NCBI GenBank assembly: GCA_902782905.1
Contig: CACZPB010000117.1
Coordinates: 1 to 13,054 of the forward strand
DNA length: 13,054 nucleotides
Direction: 5' to 3'
DNA from: an uncultured bacterium
GTDB lineage: Bacteria > Cyanobacteriota > Vampirovibrionia > Gastranaerophilales > Gastranaerophilaceae
Within the stretch, counting starts at the first letter, position 1, and every line of letters begins with the position of its first letter. Of this stretch, positions 6,440 to 12,974 are shown in pieces. Position numbers and translations under genes: made by a program. The notes under the pieces are model-generated. The model did no database searches. It was not told the origin of the DNA and saw only the letters and a list, made by a program, of their open reading frames with translations.

Positions 6440-6646
6440 ATGCAAAAAATAGAAATCGGAAAAACCTATCGCCATTATAAAGGTAACTTGTACAAAATCA
6501 TCGGATTTGCAAAACATTCTGAAACTTTGGAAGATATGATTGTTTATCAGCCTTTAAAAACAGGCGACAACTGGGTAAGACCGTACAAAATGTGGAATGA
6601 AATTGTTGATGATAAAGGAACTTTGAGGTTTACTCTTATTGACTAA
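6440..6646 (+). CDS. DUF1653 family protein
   Basis: The 68-aa protein matches the DUF1653 pattern: YRHYKGNLYKIIGFAKHSET at 11-30, then MIVYQPL, and WVRPYKMWNEIV. Proteins of this family are small cytoplasmic beta-rich domains of unestablished function. The gene starts 5 nt after the coaX stop, with an AGGTAAG sequence reaching into that stop, so it is probably translated by coupling with coaX. Its 3' end overlaps a leftward small ORF by 11 nt. No terminator hairpin is visible after it. Confidence 0.9.
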   Translation: MQKIEIGKTYRHYKGNLYKIIGFAKHSETLEDMIVYQPLKTGDNWVRPYKMWNEIVDDKGTLRFTLID

Positions 6647-6794
6647 AAGCTTCTTCTATTCTTTGTTTAATCATCTTCATTTCTTCTCTTGTAAGAAAAG
6701 AAGAAAAGCGCATAAATTCATACATTGTATCCTCATAAGAATACTGCCTGCGCCTGACTTTATCCAACCATTCTCTGACTTCTCTTGTAATCAT
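6636..6794 (-). CDS. Small helical protein (52 aa), unknown function
   Basis: From ATG 6794 the frame encodes 52 residues (MITREVREWLDKVRRRQYSY onward), rich in Arg, Glu and aromatic residues and probably two amphipathic helices (TREVREWLDKVRRR and TREEMKMIKQRIEEAF). The composition is typical of a real soluble protein, unlike the competing plus-strand frame. A longer version starting with TTG at 6821 is possible. Neither start has a clear ribosome binding site, which lowers confidence. The 3' end overlaps the convergent DUF1653 gene by 11 nt. I do not recognise a family. Confidence 0.5.
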   Translation of the reverse strand: MITREVREWLDKVRRRQYSYEDTMYEFMRFSSFLTREEMKMIKQRIEEAFSQ

Positions 6795-6842
6795 AAGTTT
6801 ATTATATATGACTCTATTCAAAAACCAAAATTTAATATAAAA

Positions 6843-6848
6843 TATAAT
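6843..6848 (+). promoter_or_regulatory. Predicted -10 element of the TPR/glycosyltransferase gene
   Basis: TATAAT lies 24 nt before the start codon, which puts the transcript start near 6855 and gives a leader of about 18 nt. The -35 is poor: TTCAAA at 6817-6822 is 20 bp away. Confidence 0.4.
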
Positions 6849-6872
6849 TAGTTTATTAAATAAGAGAAAGTT

Positions 6873-8348
6873 ATGCCAGAGATTAAAGATATTATAGATG
6901 TTGGCTTTTCACTTCACCGAGACGGAAAGTTAGATGAAGCGGAAAATGCTTATTTAGAAGCACTTAGAATGGATGATAAAAATGCTGAAGTTTATAACCT
7001 TATCGGCGTTTTAAAACTTCAACAGGGAGAAGTTAATTCTGCAATTGAATATATAGAAAAAGCCGTTTCAATATCACCGAATGCATATTTTTACGAGACT
7101 CTTTTCCAAGCATACATAAGAAACAAAAACTATCAAAAAATTATTGCTTTAGAAAGTTTTGTTGCAAAACTATATCCGGAAGATTTTTCATTGCTTTTTA
7201 ATTTAGCACTTGCTTATAAAAACATAAATAAAAACCGCGAAGCTATTAAGTACTATGAAAAAGCACTTAAGGTTAACCCCGCTTCCTATCAAGCGTGGTT
7301 TAATCTTGCACACCTATACAGCGTTGAAGCTGAAACCAAAAATGCTCTTTCTGCGCTTGAGATATGTAAAAAACTCAAACCTAATGATAATGAAACAGAC
7401 TATTTTCTATCACTTGCACTTATGAGGCTAAAAAATTACGATAAAGGCTTAAAGTATTTTGAAACCCGACTTTGCAGAGAAACAGCAGTTGCCTTGCAAA
7501 AAAAAGCTTATCCGAACAAAGTTCGCGAAGATAATCTGTGGCGAGGTGAGAATATAAAAGACAAAACACTTCTTGTGTATTATGAGGCAGGTTTTGGCGA
7601 TACGATAATGTTTGCAAGATACCTTCCGCTCGTTGCTAAAAGGTGCAAAAAACTTATATTAATGGTGCAAAAACCACTCTCAAAACTATTTTTCCAAAAC
7701 AAACACTTTGGAATCGATAGAATTATTGATACTTTTATACCGGAAAGTGAAGTTGATTTTGATGTTCACGCACCCCTTTTAAGCTTGCCTTATATTCTAA
7801 AGCTCAAAGGCGGAGACGTATTTGCATTTTCGGAAGGCTACATAAGAGCAGATAAAGAACAAATAGAAGAGGCCAAGAAAAAATATTTTAATAATGACAA
7901 AATCAAAATCGGAATAAAATGGCGCGGAAATACTTATTATGAAAAAGACAGAGTTATTCCTACAGAAAAGTTTATTCCGCTTATGGAAATTGATAACACA
8001 AAATGGTACTCCTTCCAAACCTTTGAAGGTTCAGAAGAAACCTCAAAATTAGAAAAAATTGTTGATATAGGAAAAGATTTAACAGATTTTTCCCAAACCG
8101 CAGCAGCACTTGCAAATTTGGATTTGGTTATCTGTAACGATACATCTTTAGCTCACCTTGCAGGAGCAATGAATATTCCCTGCTGGATACTCCTACCCTA
8201 TGAAGTAAATTGGAGATGGCATACAGACTTGAGCACCTGTGATTGGTACTCAAGCGTTCGACTCTTCCGACAAAAATCTATCGGTAATTGGGATAGCGTT
8301 TTTACAGAAGTCCAAAACGAAATCATAAAAACACTTGAAATTGATTAA
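6873..8348 (+). CDS. TPR protein with GT9-like glycosyltransferase C-terminal domain
   Basis: The 491-aa protein has about five or six tetratricopeptide repeats in residues 5-200, for example GKLDEAENAYLEALRMDDKN and NREAIKYYEKALKVNPASYQ. These are followed by a C-terminal domain like the ADP-heptose/GT9 superfamily seen in many TPR-glycosyltransferase proteins. Landmarks are YYEAGFGDTIMFARYLPL (about 230-247), IGIKWRGN, and the nucleotide-sugar site-like DLVICNDTSLAHLAGAMNIP. The end carries WYSSVRLFRQ and a W-D-S-V-F segment. There is no signal peptide, so it is probably cytoplasmic and transfers sugar to a protein or envelope glycan; donor and acceptor are unknown. The start is preceded by a purine-rich AGAGAAAG. 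It is not in an operon with either neighbour. Confidence 0.88.
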   Translation: MPEIKDIIDVGFSLHRDGKLDEAENAYLEALRMDDKNAEVYNLIGVLKLQQGEVNSAIEYIEKAVSISPNAYFYETLFQAYIRNKNYQKIIALESFVAKLYPEDFSLLFNLALAYKNINKNREAIKYYEKALKVNPASYQAWFNLAHLYSVEAETKNALSALEICKKLKPNDNETDYFLSLALMRLKNYDKGLKYFETRLCRETAVALQKKAYPNKVREDNLWRGENIKDKTLLVYYEAGFGDTIMFARYLPLVAKRCKKLILMVQKPLSKLFFQNKHFGIDRIIDTFIPESEVDFDVHAPLLSLPYILKLKGGDVFAFSEGYIRADKEQIEEAKKKYFNNDKIKIGIKWRGNTYYEKDRVIPTEKFIPLMEIDNTKWYSFQTFEGSEETSKLEKIVDIGKDLTDFSQTAAALANLDLVICNDTSLAHLAGAMNIPCWILLPYEVNWRWHTDLSTCDWYSSVRLFRQKSIGNWDSVFTEVQNEIIKTLEID

Positions 8349-8505
8349 ATTGGATAATATAACAACTTTTTCTAAAGAAAAAGCAGCAAAAAGCAGATTG
8401 TCGGCAAAAGTAAAACTCAATTTATATTGAAAATCTTTAAACAATTTTAAATTTTCCATTATGAATTTTCAATTCTTGAAACCACTTTTCACTTTTTTAT
8501 TATGT
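8349..8505. other. Intergenic spacer with one A/T-rich hairpin
   Basis: CTTTTTC (8366-8372) pairs with GAAAAAG (8377-8383) around a 4-nt loop, 18 nt after the stop of the upstream gene, but no T-run follows. It may be a weak terminator. Nothing else is recognised before the tolC-like promoter. Confidence 0.35.
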
Positions 8506-8511
8506 TATAAT
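8503..8511 (+). promoter_or_regulatory. Extended -10 promoter placing transcription start at the ATG
   Basis: TG-T-TATAAT at 8503-8511 is an extended -10 element. The next gene's ATG begins at 8519, 7 nt after the -10, so transcription should start at or within a base of the start codon. The sequence between (TTTAACC) has no ribosome binding site. Confidence 0.6.
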
Positions 8512-8518
8512 TTTAACC

Positions 8519-10012
8519 ATGAAGAAAAGATTAGTTGCCGGAATTATTATAAGTGCGATTTTATTGGGTTGCAGCAACTCTATTGTTGCAGCACATGACG
8601 AGCATGATATCCACTCCGAACTCTTTAAAACTGTTGTTGTAAAAGACGGCATGGATTTGGATATCAAAAAATGTGTTGCACTTGCATTCCAAAACAGCCC
8701 CAAAATCAAGCATCACAAATATCAACTTGATTTAGCCAAAAGTAATGTCGGAATGGCAAAATCAGCATTCTTTCCCGTAATAGGTGCAGGAGTCGGATTT
8801 TATAACCAAAATAACTCCAATTCAAGAGTTTATGACCAATACTACAGAGAACTTCCAAACGTTGCTGTGACTGTAAATCAGTTGGTTTGGGACTTTGGTA
8901 AATCAACAGCCAACATCAAGATGGAAGAATTCTATAAAATCGGGGCAGAATACGAATTTGTAGACAGTCTTTGTTCGACTCTTTTTGATGTAAAAACCAA
9001 ATATTATGATGTATTAAAGGCTCAAGCTGATGTCGTTGTAGCAGAAGATAATGTAAAAATTTGCGAAAAATATCTTAAAATTGCTAAGGGTGCAGCCGAC
9101 AAAACCACAGCATCTTTTCAATTGAGTCGTGCGTACTTTGATTTGAAATATAAACAAACTCTGTTTGAAAACGCAAAAGTAAATCTCAGTAATGCAATGT
9201 TTGTTGAAAATGTATCATATAACCTTTCAAATACCTCTACTTTTGACTATGAACACGATTACGGCTACGAAAAACAAAAACGACCGGCTGCATTTAAGCC
9301 GTACCAATTCAGCTTTCCAAAAAGCAAAGCAATGGAGATTGCTTACTCAAACAGTCCCGATTTGAAAGTGTTGGAATCAACAAGAAATGCTATGGAGCAA
9401 AATCTTAAGTATATCAAAAGAACTTATTTCCCTGAGCTTTCAGCCAATGCGGGATATGGATTTGTAAATAACACAGAAGCATCAACAAATCACAGCTTGC
9501 AAGTCGGAGTAAATCTTTCAACAAGCGTCAATCTTATGAACTTGAAGCACTCTATCAAGGGCGCGGATGCTCAATTAAATATGGCAGACAATGAAATTAA
9601 TCTGTTCAAAAAAGATTTGTTTTTTGAAGTCCAAAAGGCATTTAATAACGTTGAATTTGCAATGGATGATGTTCCTTATGCCCAAGCTACTGCTGTAAAA
9701 GCCTTAGACAACTTGAACCTTGTAGAAAAACAATACTTGAGCGGTGAATTAAATTACGTAGCACTTCAAGATGCAAGAAAAGATTATATAACCGCAGCAA
9801 ACAGCTATATAACAAGTCTCTATTTTTACAATAAATCATTAATTCAAGTAGAAGAAGCTCTGCACTGTCACCTTGTTGACATTCACCACAAAGGACAACA
9901 CGCAATGACAAATCACGCAGATGAACTTTTAGAGCACTTAAACGATGCCCTAAACTGCGAAGGCAAAGAAAAACCTAAAAAAAGATGGAAAAAATCTAAA
10001 GATAATTTGTAA
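8519..10012 (+). CDS. TolC-family outer-membrane efflux protein
   Basis: The 497-aa protein begins with a signal peptide, MKKRLVAGIIISAILLGC, whose LLGC looks like a lipobox with Cys18, as in many lipidated TolC-family proteins. Cleavage by signal peptidase I after IVAA is the alternative. Two homologous halves follow, as in TolC: DIKKCVALAFQNSPKIK near 44 and KAMEIAYSNSPDLKVLESTR near 277, each leading into a long coiled-coil-like helix and beta segments (FFPVIGAGVGF; YFPELSANAGYGF). It would form the trimeric outer-membrane channel of an efflux or type I secretion system. No pump or adaptor gene is adjacent, so its partner is elsewhere. The C-terminus has a His-rich and then a Lys-rich tail. 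Its mRNA is predicted leaderless. It ends exactly where the convergent gene ends. Confidence 0.92.
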   Translation: MKKRLVAGIIISAILLGCSNSIVAAHDEHDIHSELFKTVVVKDGMDLDIKKCVALAFQNSPKIKHHKYQLDLAKSNVGMAKSAFFPVIGAGVGFYNQNNSNSRVYDQYYRELPNVAVTVNQLVWDFGKSTANIKMEEFYKIGAEYEFVDSLCSTLFDVKTKYYDVLKAQADVVVAEDNVKICEKYLKIAKGAADKTTASFQLSRAYFDLKYKQTLFENAKVNLSNAMFVENVSYNLSNTSTFDYEHDYGYEKQKRPAAFKPYQFSFPKSKAMEIAYSNSPDLKVLESTRNAMEQNLKYIKRTYFPELSANAGYGFVNNTEASTNHSLQVGVNLSTSVNLMNLKHSIKGADAQLNMADNEINLFKKDLFFEVQKAFNNVEFAMDDVPYAQATAVKALDNLNLVEKQYLSGELNYVALQDARKDYITAANSYITSLYFYNKSLIQVEEALHCHLVDIHHKGQHAMTNHADELLEHLNDALNCEGKEKPKKRWKKSKDNL

Positions 10013-10579
10013 TTAAACCAATTTACTGTATTCCAAAAGTTTTGACAAATCGCCGTCTGAAATAACTTTTTCTATTATTTCTTTGTATTTTTCAGCATCT
10101 TCTGTTTTTACTGATTTTGGTAACTTTATATCAGTATTGGTTTTTGAATTTACAAAACCTTTATTGATTACCAAAAACTCTCTATAGCTGTCTAATATAT
10201 TCTTATATTCAGGCTCAAACTCAAAATTTTCTCCCAAAAAATATTTCATATCTTTTGGAAAAAGTTCCAAAAACCTTATTGTAAAATCAACTTCAGAGGT
10301 ATTTTGCTCGTCATTATATTCTTGACCAAGGCGGTGATTGTTCAAAATCTCTTGCTCCGGCTGAGTTTTTATATATGCTGCCCACAAAAGACATCCGACA
10401 TAAAAACCTAAGTTATTTTTAAAAACTTCCAATATTTTTTTATAATACTGACGGAATTTTAATTTTTTCTGAGAAAGGTTTTTAAACCTGTTTATGTCCA
10501 TATAAAGATACTCAACAGTACCTTGAAATGCTAAAATATGCGGCGCAAACCCCGGATCAAACTCTAAACCTTGTGACAT
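10013..10579 (-). CDS. 188-aa protein of unknown function
   Basis: I do not recognise the family. The N-terminus reads MSQGLEFDPGFAPHILAFQG. It is followed by a Lys/Tyr-rich helical region, a short hydrophobic patch (LGFYVGCLLWAAYI, about 57-70) too short for a confident membrane span, and an acidic helical C-terminal part ending in DLSKLLEYSKLV. No signal peptide. The ATG at 10579 has AGAGG about 6 nt upstream. TGATAATAT on the minus strand at about 10605 could be its -10, placed just after the terminator of the neighbouring leftward gene, so it seems to be its own unit. Its stop codon abuts the stop of the convergent tolC-like gene with no gap and no terminator between them. Confidence 0.75.
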   Translation of the reverse strand: MSQGLEFDPGFAPHILAFQGTVEYLYMDINRFKNLSQKKLKFRQYYKKILEVFKNNLGFYVGCLLWAAYIKTQPEQEILNNHRLGQEYNDEQNTSEVDFTIRFLELFPKDMKYFLGENFEFEPEYKNILDSYREFLVINKGFVNSKTNTDIKLPKSVKTEDAEKYKEIIEKVISDGDLSKLLEYSKLV

Positions 10580-10614
10580 ATTAACCTCTTTCTTAATAAC
10601 TAAATATTATCATA

Positions 10615-10653
10615 AAAATTTCTCCGAAAACTTTATGCCTTCGGAGAAATTTT
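10615..10653 (-). terminator. Rho-independent terminator after the 138-aa membrane protein gene
   Basis: AAAATTTCTCCGAA (10615-10628) pairs perfectly over 14 bp with TTCGGAGAAATTTT (10640-10653) around an 11-nt loop. It begins 14 nt downstream of the leftward gene's stop. In the leftward direction the stem ends in TTTT. Confidence 0.75.
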
Positions 10654-10667
10654 AAATAACTTGTTCA

Positions 10668-11084
10668 TTATTTTTTGCTAAATTTATCTACAACTTTTTG
10701 ATAATTATCTTTGCAAAATTTTGTAACTGATGCACACCATTTGTAGCAAGGTTCTGTAACCTTTAATCCGTATTCTTTAATCTTTGGACTGTTTAATTTA
10801 TCTAAAACATTGTATTTGTGAGCAAGCCCCAATCCGCCGATTACAATTGCTGCTGTTGCACCGATTCCAAATAAAGTTCCTAGAACCGAACCTTCTTTTT
10901 TATCATTGTCTTCACGACCTCTAAAGTTGACCGTATCTTTATCTAAAGTATCAAGCTTAATTTCCGGTTCTGCCTGAAATTTTCTATAACCGACGCTTCC
11001 GGCTGTTTCTTGTTTTGCAGTTTCAATTCTTCTTTCTGCTGGAACTCCGCAAGTTTCTCCGCCATAAAAAGATACGCTATTCAT
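10668..11084 (-). CDS. 138-aa single-pass membrane protein with VSFYG and VNFRG motifs
   Basis: I do not recognise a named family. MNSVSFYGGE opens the protein, a polar region follows, and TVNFRGRED lies at about 51-59. Then a charged stretch leads into a glycine/alanine-rich hydrophobic segment (LGTLFGIGATAAIVIGGLGL, about 68-87), probably one membrane span, and a basic, Cys-containing C-terminus (CYKWCASVTKFC). The pair of F-aromatic/basic-G motifs recurs in the kinase-like/HEAT protein as SISFKA. I associate such motifs with Gastranaerophilales proteins, from general familiarity only. The ATG has a strong AGGAGG site 5 nt upstream, and a terminator follows. It may be a lineage-specific envelope protein. 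Confidence 0.8.
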   Translation of the reverse strand: MNSVSFYGGETCGVPAERRIETAKQETAGSVGYRKFQAEPEIKLDTLDKDTVNFRGREDNDKKEGSVLGTLFGIGATAAIVIGGLGLAHKYNVLDKLNSPKIKEYGLKVTEPCYKWCASVTKFCKDNYQKVVDKFSKK

Positions 11085-11190
11085 ACAAACCTCCTAAGAG
11101 TTTTTTCACTTCACCTATATCATGAAAAACATGTTTTCCCTAATATTTGCCTTTTTTTAAGGCTTTCTTTACAAAAATTTACAATTGGTT
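11085..11190. other. Short spacer between two leftward genes
   Basis: The spacer holds a 12-bp palindrome, AAAACATGTTTT at 11126-11137, and a weak 5-bp stem (GCCTT/AAGGC near 11149-11163) without a leftward T-run. The palindrome lies upstream of the 138-aa gene and could be an operator. Confidence 0.3.
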
Positions 11191-11442
11191 CTATTGCCCT
11201 TGTCTAAACCAATTTACAAATTTGTTAAACATTGTATCATGCGGAATATCTTGAGGCTCATTTTCAAACGTAATTTCATTCTGTACTTCGTCTTCTTTGC
11301 GCTCAAACATATCTTCCTCAGGCTGATCTTTACGTTTGCCTTTCTGCTTAAAGTACATTCCGCCGCCGCCCATTCCGCTTCCGTCTTTATAGGCAGCTCC
11401 TGCTTTTAGTTGTGGGTTGATATTTCCAAAATCAAAAGACAT
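11191..11442 (-). CDS. 83-aa glycine-patch, acidic protein, unknown function
   Basis: I do not recognise a family. The protein starts MSFDFGNINPQLKAG, has a glycine/methionine patch (GSGMGGGGMYF), a basic stretch (KQKGKRKDQ), a long acidic region, and an aromatic amphipathic end (FNKFVNWFRQGQ). I choose ATG 11442 because AGAGG lies 7 nt upstream. The in-frame ATG at 11475 overlaps a likely leftward -10 (TATAAT at 11474-11479), so it would precede the transcript start. There is no signal peptide or membrane segment. It is divergent from the phosphoesterase gene and upstream of the 138-aa gene in the same direction. Confidence 0.7.
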   Translation of the reverse strand: MSFDFGNINPQLKAGAAYKDGSGMGGGGMYFKQKGKRKDQPEEDMFERKEDEVQNEITFENEPQDIPHDTMFNKFVNWFRQGQ

Positions 11443-11473
11443 ATCTTTGCCTCTGATTGTACATTGCATGTTC

Positions 11474-11479
11474 ATTATA
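11474..11479 (-). promoter_or_regulatory. Predicted -10 element of the 83-aa protein gene
   Basis: TATAAT on the minus strand predicts a transcript start near 11467 and a leader of about 25 nt carrying AGAGG. No good -35 is seen. Confidence 0.45.
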
Positions 11480-11541
11480 ACTCGTTTTTTAAATTTTTCT
11501 ACTGTTTTTATGATTTTACATACATTTGGTGTAGAAAATTG

Positions 11542-11550
11542 TGATATACT
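11542..11550 (+). promoter_or_regulatory. Extended -10 promoter of the phosphoesterase gene
   Basis: TG-A-TATACT at 11542-11550 predicts a start near 11557 and a leader of about 19 nt containing AAGGAG (11565-11570). A -35 is not obvious. Confidence 0.5.
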
Positions 11551-11575
11551 TAGATTATTAATTCAAGGAGTTAAT

Positions 11576-12355
11576 ATGAAAAAATTTTTGAGTCTATTTA
11601 TTATATATCTGTTAATATCAACAAGCGTATTTGCACGTGATTTAAGATTTATACAAATTACTGATGTTAGATATAAAGAAGGTGAAAATCAAACTATATC
11701 AAAAGTTATTAAAGATGTTAACAAAGTTAAAAATGTTGAATTTGTTGTTTTTACGGGTGACATTTTAGACAAACCTCAACAAGAAAATCTTGAAGCATTT
11801 TTAGCTCACGCAAAAAAATTAAAAAAGCCTTTTTATATTGTAATAGGTGATAAAGATGTTAATAAACACAAAAAATTAGGCAAAAAAGAGTTTGCAAAAA
11901 TAGTTAAAAAGAAAGTCAGAGGATATAAACATAACACCAATAACTTTGTTTTTGAAAAAGGCGGGGTTGTATTTTTAGCTGTAGATGGTACAAAAGACGT
12001 TATTCCCAGCACAAACGGATACTATAAGGATAATGTTCTGGAGTGGGTAGATGCAAATTTGGATTTGTATGCCAAAAAAAATGTAGTAATTCTCCAGCAT
12101 TTCCCAATCATACCGCCTGAAAATAATGAAAATTATTATACATTCAAACCTGAGAATTATCTTAAGATAATAAATGAACACAAAAATGTAAAAGCTGTTA
12201 TTTCAGGACATTTTGGGGTTAACAAAGAAATTACTCAAAACGGAGTTATTCATATATCAACAGCTCCTGCACCGAATTACAGAATTATTGATATTATTGA
12301 TTGTACAAGCGATAATCCTACTTTCTGGGCAGAAATTAAGAATGTTAATAAGTAA
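11576..12355 (+). CDS. Exported calcineurin-like phosphoesterase with altered metal site
   Basis: From ATG 11576, which follows AAGGAG, the product is 259 aa. Residues 1-20 are a Sec signal peptide ending SVFA, so it should act in the periplasm or outside. The metallophosphoesterase order is visible but altered. DxH is ITDVR (Asp30, His32 replaced by Arg). GD is FTGDILD (Asp62). GNHD is GDKD (91-94; Asn to Asp, His to Lys). The middle His is kept in ILQHFP (His175). GHxH is GHFG (His212 kept, second His to Gly). The site-1 ligands and the catalytic His are thus missing, while most site-2 ligands remain. It may be inactive, a binding protein, or use one metal. Substrate unknown. Upstream ATGs back to 11417 lie before the promoter. 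Confidence 0.82.
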   Translation: MKKFLSLFIIYLLISTSVFARDLRFIQITDVRYKEGENQTISKVIKDVNKVKNVEFVVFTGDILDKPQQENLEAFLAHAKKLKKPFYIVIGDKDVNKHKKLGKKEFAKIVKKKVRGYKHNTNNFVFEKGGVVFLAVDGTKDVIPSTNGYYKDNVLEWVDANLDLYAKKNVVILQHFPIIPPENNENYYTFKPENYLKIINEHKNVKAVISGHFGVNKEITQNGVIHISTAPAPNYRIIDIIDCTSDNPTFWAEIKNVNK

Positions 12356-12362
12356 TTTATTT

Positions 12363-12418
12363 TAGACTAATAATTATTTATATACACACCAAAAAATATA
12401 TTTTGGTGTATAAGTCTA
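12363..12418. terminator. Compound hairpin after the phosphoesterase gene, possible terminator
   Basis: An outer stem, TAGACT (12363-12368) with AGTCTA (12413-12418), encloses an inner stem, ACACCAAAA (12386-12394) with TTTTGGTGT (12401-12409), around a 6-nt loop. It begins 8 nt after the stop codon, but no T-run follows on either strand. Confidence 0.4.
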
Positions 12419-12561
12419 TGAAATTACATCGTAAGTATTTTAATAATTTGTTTATTTGGAATCTTCATTTCTTTCTTCCCTTTTGATTGCGATGCAAAAG
12501 GGATAGAAAGAAACGAAGCAAAGAAAGAAGGGAAAACACGCCTTTTAATAAGATGTTTAGA

Positions 12562-12574
12562 GCGCCATAGGCGC
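12562..12574. repeat. Left-arm hairpin 1
   Basis: GCGCC-ATA-GGCGC. It corresponds in position to TCAGCC-GTA-GGCTGA at 12960-12974 in the right arm. Confidence 0.65.
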
Positions 12575-12590
12575 AGATTGAATGGCTGTA

Positions 12591-12604
12591 GCGGGCAAGC
12601 CCGC
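12591..12604. repeat. Left-arm hairpin 2
   Basis: GCGGGC-AA-GCCCGC. It corresponds in position to TTCGGC-GAA-GCCGAA at 12929-12943 in the right arm. Confidence 0.65.
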
Positions 12605-12928
12605 ACTCTCACGCGCCCTAGCGGGGCAGGGGGGGGTAAATATAATTCAGTTTGAAGACTACAAGTTTAGCGTTTTATTAGTGCGAATGAGCCCCTTGAC
12701 GGGACGCGGCGCTTGCGACGCTCTATCTGATTATTGTTCCCCACCCGCTTCTGTAGGCTTCGCTATAGCTCAGCAACAGCAAGCTCCCTCCCCAACTTGG
12801 GAGGGGTTATTTAGGGAAGTAAAAACAACTAAAAACAAAGCTCACGCCGCGTCCCGTCAAGGGGGGTATGACAATACAAGATTGGAAGTTTATAATATTT
12901 ACCCCCCCCCGCTAGGGCGCGTAAGAGA

Positions 12929-12943
12929 TTCGGCGAAGCCGAA
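12929..12943. repeat. Right-arm hairpin 2
   Basis: TTCGGC-GAA-GCCGAA, six perfect pairs, between two segments that match the left arm perfectly. Confidence 0.65.
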
Positions 12944-12959
12944 CCAGCCATTCAATCCT

Positions 12960-12974
12960 TCAGCCGTAGGCTGA
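12960..12974. repeat. Right-arm hairpin 1
   Basis: TCAGCC-GTA-GGCTGA, six perfect pairs, counterpart of the hairpin at 12562-12574. Confidence 0.65.

Noticed and set aside
11417..11575. N-terminal extension of the phosphoesterase (53 more residues)
   Set aside because: It precedes the predicted promoter and AAGGAG site and would bury the signal peptide.
12424..12612. 62-aa minus-strand open frame
   Set aside because: Its Phe/Ser/Lys-rich translation comes from the GA/CT-rich arm of the palindrome; no ribosome binding site.
12582..12974. 130-aa plus-strand open frame
   Set aside because: It lies across the palindromic element, has a low-complexity translation, no good ribosome binding site, and its open frame follows from the GC-rich inverted repeat.
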